The notes below the pieces were generated by a model. That model saw only the letters and a program-made list of their open reading frames with translations. It was not told the origin of the DNA and ran no database searches. Both the position numbers and the translations under genes were made by a program. From Raoultibacter massiliensis (GTDB lineage Bacteria; Actinomycetota; Coriobacteriia; Coriobacteriales; Eggerthellaceae), in contig NZ_LT962671.1 in assembly GCF_900199545.1 (NCBI RefSeq), forward strand, positions 1,199,144 through 1,263,143: a stretch of 64,000 nt of DNA, read 5' to 3'. Positions 49,424 through 60,154 of this stretch are shown piece after piece (positions within the stretch are counted from its first letter, which is position 1; every line of letters begins with the position of its first letter).

Positions 49424-51997
49424 TTACGCCTCCTCAATCCAGCTTGCAATCGCTACGCCCTCATCCGGGTCATACGGACGGTTAAACGTTTCCGGATACT
49501 GTCGAGCCAGGTCGAACACGTCAACCTTCTCTATGTCGACGAGAAATCCGCTCGTCACTTCGCCGGGAGCGTTTTGCGACGTGGTTTTGGTCGGTGCGAT
49601 AAGGTTGTTCGCTCCGCCGCGGTCGGAAACCCCCGACTCGATCGGATCGAGGCGAGCCCCGTGATCCTGGTATACAACCGATTCCCGAATGCGCTCGGTA
49701 ACGTAAGCCCCGCCGAGAACCCAGCCGCGATCATTCAAAATTTTGACGATGTCGCCGCTCTTGATACCGCGCTTTTCGGCATCTCGCGGATTGATCCATA
49801 CCGGTTCGTACTTGTAGCCGTCGGGTCCCGTCACCTTGCACGTGGGTATTTCGCGGAACCACGGAATATCGTCCATGTTCGCGTGAATGCGCCAGCGAGG
49901 GTGGTTCGAAACGATCAAAAACGGATACGTATCGGAACGAGAATGCAGTAAACTCTCCTGATGACGCTTGCCGTACGGGATGAAATGGGGTACCGGCGGG
50001 CGCTCGTCGTCATCGGGAAAGTGCTCGGCTAACGCGGTTGCGTAGAACTCGACCTTACCGGTTGGCGTAGAAAGAGGATGCGCCTCGGGGTCTTCGCAGA
50101 ACGGGCCGAAGCCGCGTGGCAGGTCCTCCCAATCGTCGAGCGTCGGCGCAATGAAGTATCCCTTGTCCTTGAACTCTTCGAACGATATGTCGCCTGGCTT
50201 CTCGGCGCCATCGAAGCCGACCCTGATCCAGTCCTCGACGCTTTTTCCTTCTACGAACTCATCGTAGACGCCCAGCTTCTTGGCAACCTCTCCAACGGCC
50301 TCCCAGTCGCTCTTCGATTCGCCAAGCGGTTCGACCGCCCTCTCCTCGTAATAGATGAGACCGAACGGCGCAGCGCCGTTATCCTGTCCGATGTCTTCCT
50401 CTTCGTATTTGGTGTTGATCGGAAGCAGGATATCGGCGAACAGACAGTCGTTCTCCATCCAGATATGCTGAGCGACGACACATTCTATTTTCGGGCTGCG
50501 AATCGCCTCGATCATGGAGTTTCCACCGTTCCAGCACGTGGTCCAACACGGCGTATCCGTCCAGATCATATGGATGCCCTGAGCGCCGGGGATAGGATAC
50601 TGGTATGTGGTGTACTGATCTTCCCGAGGCCATCCGGCAACCGTATAGCCCTGCCACGTCAACGGATTGTCGGGAGTGTAGTCGCCCATGATCGCCTTCG
50701 GAACGAGCGTCTTGGGAATAAACGACTTGGTTTGCACGAAATCCCATCCGCGATAAGCGGCCCCGACGGTCATGTTGCTCGAATAGCAGGGAGCAGGTTG
50801 CTGGGATGGAAGACCGTACATATACCATTCGATGAACTTGACCACGTTGCGGCCCGGCTTTCCAAGACCCTGCATGGTCATGAGGGCAACCTCGAAGCGC
50901 GCCGGTTCATGAGAATAGCAGGAGCGGATGAACGAACCGCCGTTGCCGTGCGCCATGCTTGTGCGCTTCTTGGCCCATTCATGGGCGAGAGCCTTGATCT
51001 GGCGCGACGGCACGCCGCAGATGGGTGCCGCCCACTCCGGCGTTTTAGGCTGCCCGTCTTCGTTGCCGAGGATGTAGTACTCGAACCAATCGTAGCCGAC
51101 GGAATGGGTGTCGACGTAGTCCTTGTCGAACAGCCCTTCGGTCATCCACACGTAGGCGATTGCGGCCATAAGGGCAGCATCGGTGTTGGGCAGCACGGGA
51201 ATCCATTTGTCCGCGTGCACCGCCGCACCGTAATTCAAGTCGGGACACACGTATACCTGCTTGACGCCGATTTCGGTCAGCCAGAAGCAATATTGGCTCG
51301 GAAGCTGGCCTTGCCAACCCCATGTCGTGGTTTCCATATCGCATCCGCAGAAAATGAGCATATCGGTGTTTTCGGCAATGTCGAGCAACAGGTTGCCCAT
51401 ATCGAACTGCCCGAGCGGATCCTGGCCCCACATGTGCTTGGCGCCCCAGTACCAGCCTTCCCAGCTATCGGGCTGGCGGGCCTGATAGGTCCAATCGTCG
51501 CCCAAAACGTTCATGAGACGCGTGGCGCACCCGTGGGATGCGTGAACGACCTTCGTTTCTCCATGACCGTCTCCTTGGATGAAGATCGACGGAAGCCCGT
51601 ACTCGTCGATTATACGGTTGATCTCGCCGGCGATGAGATCGGTGGCCTCGTCCCACGTAATCTGAACGAACTTGCTCTTTCCCCGATTTTCGGTATTGCG
51701 CTCGCCCCGAGGGTCCCAATCCGCACGTTTATACGGATGGAGAATCCTGTTCTTCGAGTACACGCGCTTCTTGTAAGCATATGCGTACGGCGGTAGAAGC
51801 GCTTTCATCGTCGAATGGAACTCGCTGCCCCGCGCCTTGATGGTCCAAGGCTTCAGGTACTCTTCGGAATACTCTTTGTCGTATCGCATGGGACGAACGC
51901 GGATGATCTTGTCGTCTTTGACATCGACTTCAGCAACGTTTGCACCGATGCCGAATGAATTCATACCAGTCGATTTGTAGACCGTTTTCTCTGGCAT
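49424..51997 (-). CDS. Transhydroxylase-like molybdopterin subunit, copy 2
   Basis: 857 residues; ATG after AAAAGGGGGTTTGGCGC. It has the same architecture as copy 1: FVQITWDEATDLIAGEI, GDGHGETKVVHASHG (His145), QARQPDSWEGW (Asp177-Ser178-Trp179), the CWTTCW segment at 484-489 followed by NGGN, and DRGGANN near the end. No N-terminal Cys cluster and no Tat signal. Middle parts differ from copy 1 (for example the region after LGKPGRNVVKFIEW), so the two enzymes probably act on different but related compounds. Controlled most likely by the LysR protein encoded just upstream. Confidence 0.88.
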   Translation of the reverse strand: MPEKTVYKSTGMNSFGIGANVAEVDVKDDKIIRVRPMRYDKEYSEEYLKPWTIKARGSEFHSTMKALLPPYAYAYKKRVYSKNRILHPYKRADWDPRGERNTENRGKSKFVQITWDEATDLIAGEINRIIDEYGLPSIFIQGDGHGETKVVHASHGCATRLMNVLGDDWTYQARQPDSWEGWYWGAKHMWGQDPLGQFDMGNLLLDIAENTDMLIFCGCDMETTTWGWQGQLPSQYCFWLTEIGVKQVYVCPDLNYGAAVHADKWIPVLPNTDAALMAAIAYVWMTEGLFDKDYVDTHSVGYDWFEYYILGNEDGQPKTPEWAAPICGVPSRQIKALAHEWAKKRTSMAHGNGGSFIRSCYSHEPARFEVALMTMQGLGKPGRNVVKFIEWYMYGLPSQQPAPCYSSNMTVGAAYRGWDFVQTKSFIPKTLVPKAIMGDYTPDNPLTWQGYTVAGWPREDQYTTYQYPIPGAQGIHMIWTDTPCWTTCWNGGNSMIEAIRSPKIECVVAQHIWMENDCLFADILLPINTKYEEEDIGQDNGAAPFGLIYYEERAVEPLGESKSDWEAVGEVAKKLGVYDEFVEGKSVEDWIRVGFDGAEKPGDISFEEFKDKGYFIAPTLDDWEDLPRGFGPFCEDPEAHPLSTPTGKVEFYATALAEHFPDDDERPPVPHFIPYGKRHQESLLHSRSDTYPFLIVSNHPRWRIHANMDDIPWFREIPTCKVTGPDGYKYEPVWINPRDAEKRGIKSGDIVKILNDRGWVLGGAYVTERIRESVVYQDHGARLDPIESGVSDRGGANNLIAPTKTTSQNAPGEVTSGFLVDIEKVDVFDLARQYPETFNRPYDPDEGVAIASWIEEA

Positions 51998-52167
51998 GCG
52001 CCAAACCCCCTTTTCTCTACCTACTCAACTGTTCAGCAATCATCGGGGCCGGCCGCCTTCTCCTTACCTCGAGACCCCTCTGCTAACGGATAGGTTCTTC
52101 ATTGAACTCGTCCAAACACAATTGCATGGTAAGAGCGGTGCGCGAACTTGGGTAGACGACTTGTCTT

Positions 52168-52180
52168 CATACGTCGTATG
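52168..52180. promoter_or_regulatory. Palindrome upstream of transhydroxylase copy 2
   Basis: CATACG, one base, CGTATG: a perfect palindrome 171 bp upstream of the large-subunit start. It is a candidate site for the LysR protein. The rest of the 313-bp gap shows only the terminator at 52226-52261. Confidence 0.4.
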
Positions 52181-52225
52181 CCAAAAACGCATAGATAATC
52201 CGGGCTGGTGAAAAGCCATTTGCAG

Positions 52226-52261
52226 ACAAAAACACCACGACCTCGCATTAATGCGAGGTCG
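52226..52261 (-). terminator. Terminator of the LysR gene
   Basis: CGACCTCGCATT followed at once by AATGCGAGGTCG (52238-52261) gives a near-perfect stem, and GTGGTGTTTTTG follows on the minus strand. It separates LysR transcription from the operon it probably controls. Confidence 0.75.
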
Positions 52262-52310
52262 ATTGAATCCCTGCGAGCGCCACAGCGGCGAGCACGTGCG
52301 CCGGTAGACC

Positions 52311-53195
52311 CTAGCGTGCCTCGTCGGACGGCAGAGCGTCAAGGAACAACGAAACGAACTGATTTTTCAGCGTCTTTTTATGGGCGAAGAAAACCGGGAG
52401 GTAGAGAGGCGATTCGAAGTCGACTATCTCTACGGTTCTCGATGCCTCGAAAACATCGCACATGAAATCGGGAATAACGAAAAACCCGTTTAGGGAAACA
52501 ACGAACGAGGCGGCCACTTCGACTTCGTCAACTTCGAATATGCTCTTCGGCTTATAGCCGGCAGTCGCCACAAGCTCGTTGAGCACATCGGTCGTTTCCT
52601 TTATCTTCAAGCATACGAGAACCGCATCTGTCACATCGGCGGGAACGATATATCCCCTCTGTGCCACCGGCCCGCCCTTGGGCACGATTGCATGAAGGAC
52701 GTCCTTGCCGATACAGCGATACGATATCTGCCCCTTGTCGTCAAAGCGAGCCTGTCCAAGAAATCCGATATCGAGGTCTCCGTCGATAATGCCATCGACG
52801 ATGTCAAGGGGGTTTTCGGTAGCATAGGAAATCGCAATGTTCGGATACTGCCGGTTGAATCGCTCGACGACAGGTGCGATATAGCGGTCGAACCCCATCG
52901 AGAGGATCCCCATGCGCAGCTGGCCGCACACCACGTTGTTTTCCGGCTGGAACAAACAGACGATATCATCGTATCGGCTGACTATGTCTTTGAACGTATG
53001 ATATGCCTGTTTTCCGCGGGGCGTGAGGGTAAGCCCTTTGGGCGATCGTAAAAACAACTGCACGTTCAATGTGTCTTCCATAGCGCGAATGTGCTTGCTC
53101 AAGACCGGCTGGGTGATATGAAGCTTGGATGCGGCAACCGACACGCTTCCCTCATCGGCAACGACCAGAAATTCTCTCATGTATTCAACATGCAC
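52311..53195 (-). CDS. LysR family regulator of transhydroxylase copy 2
   Basis: 294 residues. GTG at 53195 with GCGAGGGGGCGCATC in front. HTH: MREFLVVADEGSVSVAASKL, then HITQPVLSKHIRAMED. The effector domain begins CGQLRMGILSMGF. It is encoded on the same strand immediately upstream of the copy 2 operon, with its own terminator, so it has separate transcription. An aromatic or related inducer is plausible but unproven. Confidence 0.88.
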   Translation of the reverse strand: MHVEYMREFLVVADEGSVSVAASKLHITQPVLSKHIRAMEDTLNVQLFLRSPKGLTLTPRGKQAYHTFKDIVSRYDDIVCLFQPENNVVCGQLRMGILSMGFDRYIAPVVERFNRQYPNIAISYATENPLDIVDGIIDGDLDIGFLGQARFDDKGQISYRCIGKDVLHAIVPKGGPVAQRGYIVPADVTDAVLVCLKIKETTDVLNELVATAGYKPKSIFEVDEVEVAASFVVSLNGFFVIPDFMCDVFEASRTVEIVDFESPLYLPVFFAHKKTLKNQFVSLFLDALPSDEAR

Positions 53196-53347
53196 GATGC
53201 GCCCCCTCGCATATCCGACACGACATGTCTCGACTGCGTTGCATTCGGCGTGCACCGCGCACACCCGTCCAGCATCGCAGACGCCATCATTATAGTACGA
53301 TCGCAAGTGGCAAATCACGCAGATCCGCCCTCTCGCAAAGCCGCCGC

Positions 53348-56230
53348 TTACTCGTCTTCGCCGCGCACCTTGAACTCACGCAGGATGTCGTAGAGCTGCT
53401 CGGCATCGAAAGGCTTGGGAACGAAGCCGTCCATGCCGGCCTCCTTTGTGCTGTCACGATCCTCTTGGAAGGTATTGGCGGTGATCGCGATGATGGGGAC
53501 CGTCTTCGCATCGGGACGATCGAGCTCGCGTATCGCCCGCGCGGCCGCAAGACCGTCCATCACGGGCATCTTCACATCCATGAGCACGAAGTCGAACCCG
53601 CCGGGCTCGCTTGCCGAAAACAGGTCGACGGCCTGCTTGCCATCGGCCGCCCGACTGACGACGACTCCCTCCATCTCAAGCAGCGCGATCGCTATTTCCG
53701 CATTGAGGTCGTTGTCTTCGGCCAGCAGCAGCGTCGACGCCGCAAGCGACACATCGGCATGGCCTCCGTCCTCCTGGACGCACGTGGCGCACTCCTGCGA
53801 GATAGGCAGATCGATGGAGAAGTAGAATTCCGATCCTTTGCCCACTTCGCTGCTCACCTTCAGCGCACCGCCCATCATGCGAACGAGGTTGCTGCTGATC
53901 GCAAGACCCAATCCCGTCCCCTGCACATTGGTGCGGTTCTCGGCCGCCTGCTCGAACGACTCGAACACGCGCTCGATATCGTCGGGCGCAATGCCGATCC
54001 CCGTATCGCGCACGCCGAAGCGGATGCGGGCCGCTTCTCTGTCGCGCGCGACCTCCTTGATCGTCAACGTCACGGTGCCGCCCGGATCGGTGAACTTGAA
54101 CGCGTTGGATAGAAGGTTCGCAAGCACTTGTTGCAGGCGGATGTGATCGCCCACCACGCACCCGTCCTCCACATTGCACTCCGTCACCATGACAAGGCCT
54201 TTTTCCTCGGCCTGAATGCCCACCATGCTCTGCATCTGATCAGCGAGCGCCCGAACCGCGAAAGGAGAGCACTCGAGCTGCATCTTGTTGTTGTCGATCT
54301 TGGACATATCGAGGATGTCGTTTACGAGGGCAAGCAGAAACTGAGCCGACGTGTTGATCTTCTCAAGGCTCGTCCTGATTGCCGGGGTGGCCTCGCCCGA
54401 CTGCGAGGCGATGGTCGAAAGCCCGATGATCGCATTCATGGGCGTCCGTATCTCATGCGACATGCGCGAGAGGAAATCCGATTTCGCCCGACCCGTCTCC
54501 ACAGCCTTTTCGAGCTTGAGGGCAAGGATGCGGTTCCTGATCTTCGAGCGCGCGATGAGCAGGATGATGCCCACGATGAGCAAGAGGAAGATAAGGCCCA
54601 CCGCCAGGGTGGCAACGGGGTTGTCGTAGAGCAGCGACTGGATGGATATCTGGCGATTGGTGAGCGAGATGACGTTCTTGGAAAGCACCGTTTCCATCTC
54701 CTCGGCGCTAAACCCGTTGACCGCCTTGCTGACCACGGAATACAGTTCCGAATCGACCGGCTGAGGGAACGCGATAGAGTAGCTCGCATCGGTGTGATCG
54801 ACTGCAACCGGAGTGATGTTGGCGTAGTAGTGGTTGATGTAGAGGCCCTCGGCATACGATGCAGGCAAGCAGGTCAGATCGACGTTGCCCTTATTGAGCG
54901 CGTCGAGGCACAGTTCGTAGGACGGATAGTATTCGACGCGCGAGGCCTTGAGGCCCACAGGCACATCCCTTCCCTGCGGCAACGCGAGAACAAGGCCGTC
55001 CGAGGGGTATTCGGAGGATTTGTTGCGCAGCACGACGGCATCGAGCGTGGTGTAGCTCTTGGTGAGGGAAAGCCCCATATCGTTGGCGTAATACTCGTCG
55101 TCCATGAAGCCGCCCACCACATCGGCTTCTCCGGAAAGCACCAAATCGAGTGCCGCCTGGTAGTTTTCGGCGGGAACGTATTCAAAGGTAAGCCCCGTGC
55201 GCTCCGCGATCAGGTCGAACACGCCCTTGACGATGCCGCGATACGACCCCCCGCTTTCGTAATAGACCGGATAGAGGTCTTTCACCACGGCGACCCGAAC
55301 GGGGTCCGCCCGGTCCACGAACGCCCGATCCTTGTCGGTGAGGCCGATCGTGTTTATATGCACATCGGCGAAATATTTCTCGTAGAGCTCGTCAGCGAAC
55401 GTCGGATCGGCCGTATAGATGCTGATCATAGCCTGATTGAGTTCCGAAGCGATCTCGGGTTCGTCGGCCGCCGCAGTGATGTAATACGGTTCCGATTTGA
55501 AACGCGCCGCCACATCGCAATCGTCGCGCATGTCGATATCGCTGCTCAGGAGTATATCGACCTCCCCATTGTCAAGGCAGGCCAAATACGACTGCACGTC
55601 ATCGTAGTAGCGTATCGCGCAATCGAGCTTGTTGAAATCGAGGAAATTGGAAAGACGGGCGATCTTGTCGGTTGCATTCGCGTTGACCCCGATCGTTTTG
55701 CCGTTCAACGTAGTCAAATCGAAGCTCTTGATATCGGGGTCGGTCTTTTTGTAAAGCAGCACCGAATAGTTCGAACCCATGATGTAATCGGGATAGATGA
55801 CGGCTTCCTTGTATTCTTCACGGTAGAACATCCCGCCGACAAGATCGTATTCCCCCGCGAGCACGCCGGGAAGAAGATCGTCGACATCGCCCGATACGAA
55901 CTCGTAGCTCCATCCGGTGTACTTCGAAATCTCGACGAGCCAATCGTAGAAAATGCCCGCATGAATGCCGTTCCGATCGGTTTCGCTGACGCCCTTCGCC
56001 TGAGGAAAGGCGACCTTGAGCACCCGGCCCGAATCGGCGTGCATGTCAACATCGGGGAGATCGGCAGAAGCGCGTGAGGTATCGGCACCAGAAGAAGCAT
56101 CCGAGCTCGAAGAGCCCATGCTGTACGCCCCTGCCCCGGACGCCGGCTCGCCATCCGCAGCATGCACCGCAGGGGGAAACGCCGAAACAGCCAGGATCGT
56201 CGCCAAGACGACGGCTGCAAGCCTTCTCAT
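53348..56230 (-). CDS. BvgS-like hybrid sensor kinase
   Basis: 960 residues. Signal peptide MRRLAAVVLATILAVSAFPP, then two periplasmic-binding-protein type 3 domains (~68-300 and ~305-545), one transmembrane helix (~560-580), HisKA (SHEIRTPMNAIIGL, His592), HATPase (GTGLGLAISSNLVRMMGG) and a C-terminal receiver with VLMDVKMPVMDG (Asp885). There is no Hpt domain and no output regulator nearby, so its phosphate must go to another protein. The tandem binding domains suggest direct sensing of amino acids or similar small molecules. The start is the best ATG although GAGGAAGG is 18 bp away. Confidence 0.9.
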   Translation of the reverse strand: MRRLAAVVLATILAVSAFPPAVHAADGEPASGAGAYSMGSSSSDASSGADTSRASADLPDVDMHADSGRVLKVAFPQAKGVSETDRNGIHAGIFYDWLVEISKYTGWSYEFVSGDVDDLLPGVLAGEYDLVGGMFYREEYKEAVIYPDYIMGSNYSVLLYKKTDPDIKSFDLTTLNGKTIGVNANATDKIARLSNFLDFNKLDCAIRYYDDVQSYLACLDNGEVDILLSSDIDMRDDCDVAARFKSEPYYITAAADEPEIASELNQAMISIYTADPTFADELYEKYFADVHINTIGLTDKDRAFVDRADPVRVAVVKDLYPVYYESGGSYRGIVKGVFDLIAERTGLTFEYVPAENYQAALDLVLSGEADVVGGFMDDEYYANDMGLSLTKSYTTLDAVVLRNKSSEYPSDGLVLALPQGRDVPVGLKASRVEYYPSYELCLDALNKGNVDLTCLPASYAEGLYINHYYANITPVAVDHTDASYSIAFPQPVDSELYSVVSKAVNGFSAEEMETVLSKNVISLTNRQISIQSLLYDNPVATLAVGLIFLLLIVGIILLIARSKIRNRILALKLEKAVETGRAKSDFLSRMSHEIRTPMNAIIGLSTIASQSGEATPAIRTSLEKINTSAQFLLALVNDILDMSKIDNNKMQLECSPFAVRALADQMQSMVGIQAEEKGLVMVTECNVEDGCVVGDHIRLQQVLANLLSNAFKFTDPGGTVTLTIKEVARDREAARIRFGVRDTGIGIAPDDIERVFESFEQAAENRTNVQGTGLGLAISSNLVRMMGGALKVSSEVGKGSEFYFSIDLPISQECATCVQEDGGHADVSLAASTLLLAEDNDLNAEIAIALLEMEGVVVSRAADGKQAVDLFSASEPGGFDFVLMDVKMPVMDGLAAARAIRELDRPDAKTVPIIAITANTFQEDRDSTKEAGMDGFVPKPFDAEQLYDILREFKVRGEDE

Positions 56231-56348
56231 CGATGCATACCATCCTTCCTCAAACCCGTTGTTCGTCAGCTTCGGCAGAATCGAGCAAAGCCACCCGATA
56301 ATTTATGTTAGAACCTACTGAACAAATAGGAGGCGACTGACAATCAAC

Positions 56349-56392
56349 CGTTACCGTAAGGATAACCGTTCCAGTCGTAAAACGCGGTAACG
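56349..56392. repeat. Inverted repeat after priA
   Basis: CGTTACCG (56349-56356) and CGGTAACG (56385-56392) are reverse complements immediately past the priA stop. They may form its 3' RNA end. Confidence 0.35.
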
Positions 56393-56398
56393 ATAGGG

Positions 56399-58711
56399 CT
56401 ACAGCATGTCGTGGGGGTCGACGTCGATAGCAACGTTGACGGTCTTGCTCGCCTTGCGCTTCCGAAACAGCGGCAGGAGAACGGCCGACACGTCGTCTCC
56501 AGCGGGAGCCTTCACCACGATGTGCCAGCGATACGTTCCCCTCAAACGGGTGAGCGTGCAGGGATTGGCGGGAAGCACCGACCAGCCATCCCCTGCTTGC
56601 TCCCTCACCGTGCGCTCGATTTCCCGGGAAAGCTCGCGGGCGGCCTCCTCGACCGCGCGCTCGTCTTTTCCCCATACGAGAACGTTGGCCATGCGAACGT
56701 AGGGAGGGTACTTCAGAAGGCGGCGTTTTGGCAGCTCATCGCGCAAGAACAGCGACCGATCGTAGGTTGCAGCCGCGCGAATCGCGCACGAATCGGCCCA
56801 GTAGGTCTGCACCATCACGCGACCCGGCAGCTCGGCGCGGCCCGCACGTCCCGCAACCTGTTCGATCAGCGCAAACGTTCGCTCTGCGCTGCGGAAATCG
56901 GGAAGCTTCAGCATGGTATCGGCGTTGATCACGCCAACAAGCGTCACATCGTCGAAATCGAGTCCCTTCGCGATCATCTGAGTGCCGAGCAGCACCGCCG
57001 CACCCGAAGATGCGAATTCCTCAAGCAGGCGCTGATGCGCCCCCTTCGCCGACGTCGTATCGGCATCCATGCGCACGATATGGGCGCCCGTCCCCTCGAG
57101 CACGCCTGCAAGTTCGGCCTCGACGCGCTGCGTGCCGGCACCGAACTTCTTGAGGTAGGGGCTTCCGCATTCGGGGCACACCGGCGGCACGGCTTCGCGA
57201 TGCCCGCAATGATGGCATACGAGCGTGCTGCCCTTCTCGTGATAGGTAAGAGACGTCGAACACGACGGGCATTCGGGCACAAACCCGCATTCGCGGCACA
57301 GCAGAAAGCTCGCGAACCCGCGCTGGTTGAGCATGAGGACGGCCTTCTGGCCCGCTTCGATGGTTTCGAGAAGGGCCTTCGTCAGCTTGCGCGAGAACAT
57401 GGAGCGATGTCCGCTGCCGAACTCGCGCGCCATATCGATCACCGTCACCTCGGGCATCGGCTTGCCATTGGCTCGTTCGGCCAACACCACCCGATGCCAA
57501 TCGTCGCGCTTGTCGCAGTTGAACAAAGTTTCGATCGAAGGCGTAGCCGAACCGAGCACGAGCGTCGCGCCGCGCTCGCGCACCATCCACGCCGCCACAT
57601 CGCGCGCATTGTAGCGCGGCGAGGAATCCTGCTTGTAGGAACCCTCATGCTCCTCGTCGATGATAACGAGACCCAGCCGGGGCATCGGCGTGAAAAGAGC
57701 GCTGCGCGCGCCCACCACTACGCGGGCCGCACCCGAGCGGATGAGATCCCATTGGTCATAGCGCTCGCCCTGGCTCATGCGCGAATGCATGACTGCGACC
57801 GTATCGCCGAAACGCCCGCGAAAACGCGCAACCGTCTGAGGAGTCAGGGATATCTCGGGGACGAGCACGATGGCGCCCTCGTCGCGGGCGAGGGCATCCT
57901 CGATCGCCTGCAAATACACCTCGGTCTTGCCCGAACCGGTAACGCCGTCGACGAGCACGACTTCCCCGCTAGCCCGCCTCTGGGCGTCCCCGATAACCTT
58001 GAGCGCCTCCGCTTGCCCTGAAGTCAACTCGGGTTTGGCGCTCGCGACGAAACTCGTCGAGCCGGCCGCCCCCGCTTCGCCCTCGCAAAGGCCGCGCATC
58101 CTACGACGCGATTCGATTTCGATCACGCCCTTATCGGAGAGCGTCTTGAGCACAGACGAGATGGAGCCGAGCTCCATAGTCAGCTCGGCCACCCGCAGCT
58201 CACCCGCTGCGAGCGCGTCGACGATTGCCTTCTGCTTTACGGCCGTCTTCTTCGGAGCGAAGCCGGATGCGGCGGGCCCAAGGCGCACCCACCGATCGTC
58301 GACCGGCCCGATCGAAGGCTCCTCGAGGCGCCAATACGTACCGGTATGCACCATGCGCGGCACGCCGCCGGGAGGCGTGAACAGGCGAATGCACGAACAG
58401 AGCGGTGCGATGTACTCCTCGCTCAAGTACTGCGCGCACCGGGCGCCCAGCTCGTCGAAATACGAATGGGACAGCACCCGCCCGATCGAGCGCAGCTTCG
58501 ACGGATCGAGGCCGAGCGCCGAAAACGCGAACGGATCGCCCTCGTCGATTTGGCTCAACTCGACGATGTAGCCGATCGCCTGGCGATTCCCAAACGGCAC
58601 GAGCACGGCGCAGCCAACCTCGGCGTCGACGAATTCATCGGGCACAACGTAGGTGTAGGCCGAATCGAGCGATTGGGTCGGAATGTCGAGTATGACCGAG
58701 GCGAGTCTCAC
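56399..58711 (-). CDS. priA: Primosomal protein N' (replication restart helicase)
   Basis: 770 residues. Walker [15 protein letters not shown], Walker [14 protein letters not shown], motif [11 protein letters not shown], the zinc-binding Cys series ([32 protein letters not shown]) and motif [13 protein letters not shown] and EQVAGRAGR. All parts of a functional PriA are present. The GTG start overlaps the metK stop by 4 bp. Confidence 0.93.
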   Translation of the reverse strand: MRLASVILDIPTQSLDSAYTYVVPDEFVDAEVGCAVLVPFGNRQAIGYIVELSQIDEGDPFAFSALGLDPSKLRSIGRVLSHSYFDELGARCAQYLSEEYIAPLCSCIRLFTPPGGVPRMVHTGTYWRLEEPSIGPVDDRWVRLGPAASGFAPKKTAVKQKAIVDALAAGELRVAELTMELGSISSVLKTLSDKGVIEIESRRRMRGLCEGEAGAAGSTSFVASAKPELTSGQAEALKVIGDAQRRASGEVVLVDGVTGSGKTEVYLQAIEDALARDEGAIVLVPEISLTPQTVARFRGRFGDTVAVMHSRMSQGERYDQWDLIRSGAARVVVGARSALFTPMPRLGLVIIDEEHEGSYKQDSSPRYNARDVAAWMVRERGATLVLGSATPSIETLFNCDKRDDWHRVVLAERANGKPMPEVTVIDMAREFGSGHRSMFSRKLTKALLETIEAGQKAVLMLNQRGFASFLLCRECGFVPECPSCSTSLTYHEKGSTLVCHHCGHREAVPPVCPECGSPYLKKFGAGTQRVEAELAGVLEGTGAHIVRMDADTTSAKGAHQRLLEEFASSGAAVLLGTQMIAKGLDFDDVTLVGVINADTMLKLPDFRSAERTFALIEQVAGRAGRAELPGRVMVQTYWADSCAIRAAATYDRSLFLRDELPKRRLLKYPPYVRMANVLVWGKDERAVEEAARELSREIERTVREQAGDGWSVLPANPCTLTRLRGTYRWHIVVKAPAGDDVSAVLLPLFRKRKASKTVNVAIDVDPHDML

Positions 58712-59970
58712 GAAACCCCGCAGGCAGCCTTAAGCTCTTCGACGCGGTCGGCGCGCTCCCATGTGAACTCGGGAAGCTCGCGGCCGAAATGGCCGTAAGC
58801 GGCCGTTTTGCGGTAGATGGGCCTGCGCAGGTCGAGCGCATCGACGATGGCACCGGGGCGCAGGTCGAACACCTGCTGCACCGCTTCGGCTATCGTCTCT
58901 TCGGCAACATGGTTCGTTCCGAACGTATCGACCATGACCGATACGGGCTTCGCCATGCCGATCGCATAGGCGATCTGGATCTCGCAGCGATCGGCCAGAC
59001 CCGCCGCAACCACGTTTTTCGCAACCCAGCGCGCCGCGTAGGCCGCCGAACGATCGACCTTCGTGCAATCCTTGCCCGAAAACGCACCGCCGCCGTGACG
59101 GCCCATGCCGCCGTAGGTATCCACGATGATCTTGCGGCCCGTCAGGCCGGCGTCGCCCATGGGACCGCCGATGACGAAACGCCCGGTGGGGTTCACGTGT
59201 ATCTCCACGTCGTCGGCAAGCGTGACGCCCTCGGCCTCGACAACCGGCATGATCACGTTGGCGATGAGCTCCTCGCGCAGCGCCGCATGCTCGATATCTT
59301 CGGCATGCTGGGTGGACACGACGATCTTCTCCACCTGCGTCGGCTTGCCCTCTACGTAGCGAACGCTCACCTGGGTCTTGCCGTCGGGCCGCAAGTACGG
59401 CATCGTCTCGTTCTTGCGCACCTCCGAAAGCCTTTCGGCCAAACGGTGGGCAAGATAGATGGGCATCGGCATGAGCGTTTTGGTGTCGTTGCACGCGTAC
59501 CCGAACACCATGCCCTGATCGCCCGCGCCCACCTTGTCGTACTGGTCGCCGTCTTCGCCGTGCTGGGCCTCCCATGAAAGGTCCACGCCGAGCGCGATGT
59601 CGGGCGACTGCTCGTGAATGGCGTTCATGACGCCGCACGTTTCGCTGTCGAACCCGAACTTCGCACGGTTGTATCCGATGTCGGCGATGACGGCGCGCAC
59701 GATGCTCGGAATGTCGATGTAGGCCTGCGTGCGGATCTCCCCGGTCACGATCACAAGGCCCGTGGTGGCAAGCGTCTCGCATGCGCAGCGTACAGCCGCC
59801 GGATCGGCGGGCATCCCGCCGGGAGCAACGTAACCCGCCTCGGCGAGTTCGATTTCCTTTTCGAGGATCGCATCTAAAATGGCGTCGGATATCTGATCGC
59901 ACACTTTATCGGGATGACCTTCGGTCACGGATTCCGAGGTGAACAGATACGACGCGTGCTGGTTTGCCAT
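58708..59970 (-). CDS. metK: S-adenosylmethionine synthetase
   Basis: 420 residues, slightly longer than the ~385-400 usual because of a loop near residue 50 ([20 protein letters not shown]). The ATG at 59970 follows GAAGGAGG. Motifs: [52 protein letters not shown] and [19 protein letters not shown]. It makes SAM from methionine and ATP. The leader carries a SAM riboswitch. It is followed, coupled, by priA. Confidence 0.95.
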   Translation of the reverse strand: MANQHASYLFTSESVTEGHPDKVCDQISDAILDAILEKEIELAEAGYVAPGGMPADPAAVRCACETLATTGLVIVTGEIRTQAYIDIPSIVRAVIADIGYNRAKFGFDSETCGVMNAIHEQSPDIALGVDLSWEAQHGEDGDQYDKVGAGDQGMVFGYACNDTKTLMPMPIYLAHRLAERLSEVRKNETMPYLRPDGKTQVSVRYVEGKPTQVEKIVVSTQHAEDIEHAALREELIANVIMPVVEAEGVTLADDVEIHVNPTGRFVIGGPMGDAGLTGRKIIVDTYGGMGRHGGGAFSGKDCTKVDRSAAYAARWVAKNVVAAGLADRCEIQIAYAIGMAKPVSVMVDTFGTNHVAEETIAEAVQQVFDLRPGAIVDALDLRRPIYRKTAAYGHFGRELPEFTWERADRVEELKAACGVS

Positions 59971-59978
59971 GAATTCCT

Positions 59979-60072
59979 CCTTCATCGGTGTCGGCAGGAC
60001 CACCTTGGCTCTTGCGCCAGGTTGGTGCCGGGATCTTCGAGCCAACTCTCTTCCCCGGCTCTTGATAAAACG
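59979..60072 (-). ncRNA. SAM-I-type riboswitch in the metK leader
   Basis: Read on the minus strand, the conserved core appears in order: TTATCAAGAG (complement of 60057-60067), a GGCTC-type loop, CCCGGCACC (60024-60032) and AAGGTGGTCCTGC (59994-60006). Stem P1 would pair GTTTTATC (60064-60071) with GATGAAGG (59979-59986). The latter overlaps the Shine-Dalgarno AGGAGG (59976-59981), so SAM binding should block translation of metK. One core position departs from consensus (CACC for CAACC). Confidence 0.75.
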
Positions 60073-60154
60073 GGTGCTTCCGCGTGCGGTCTCAGCCGCA
60101 AGCCCAACGATGGTATCGCAAAAGGGTATGCGGCGCAAGGCTCGGAAGAGCCGA

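Noticed and set aside
54128..56077. Plus-strand open frame of about 650 codons
   Set aside because: Antisense to the hybrid kinase, whose domains are complete; composition is not protein-like.
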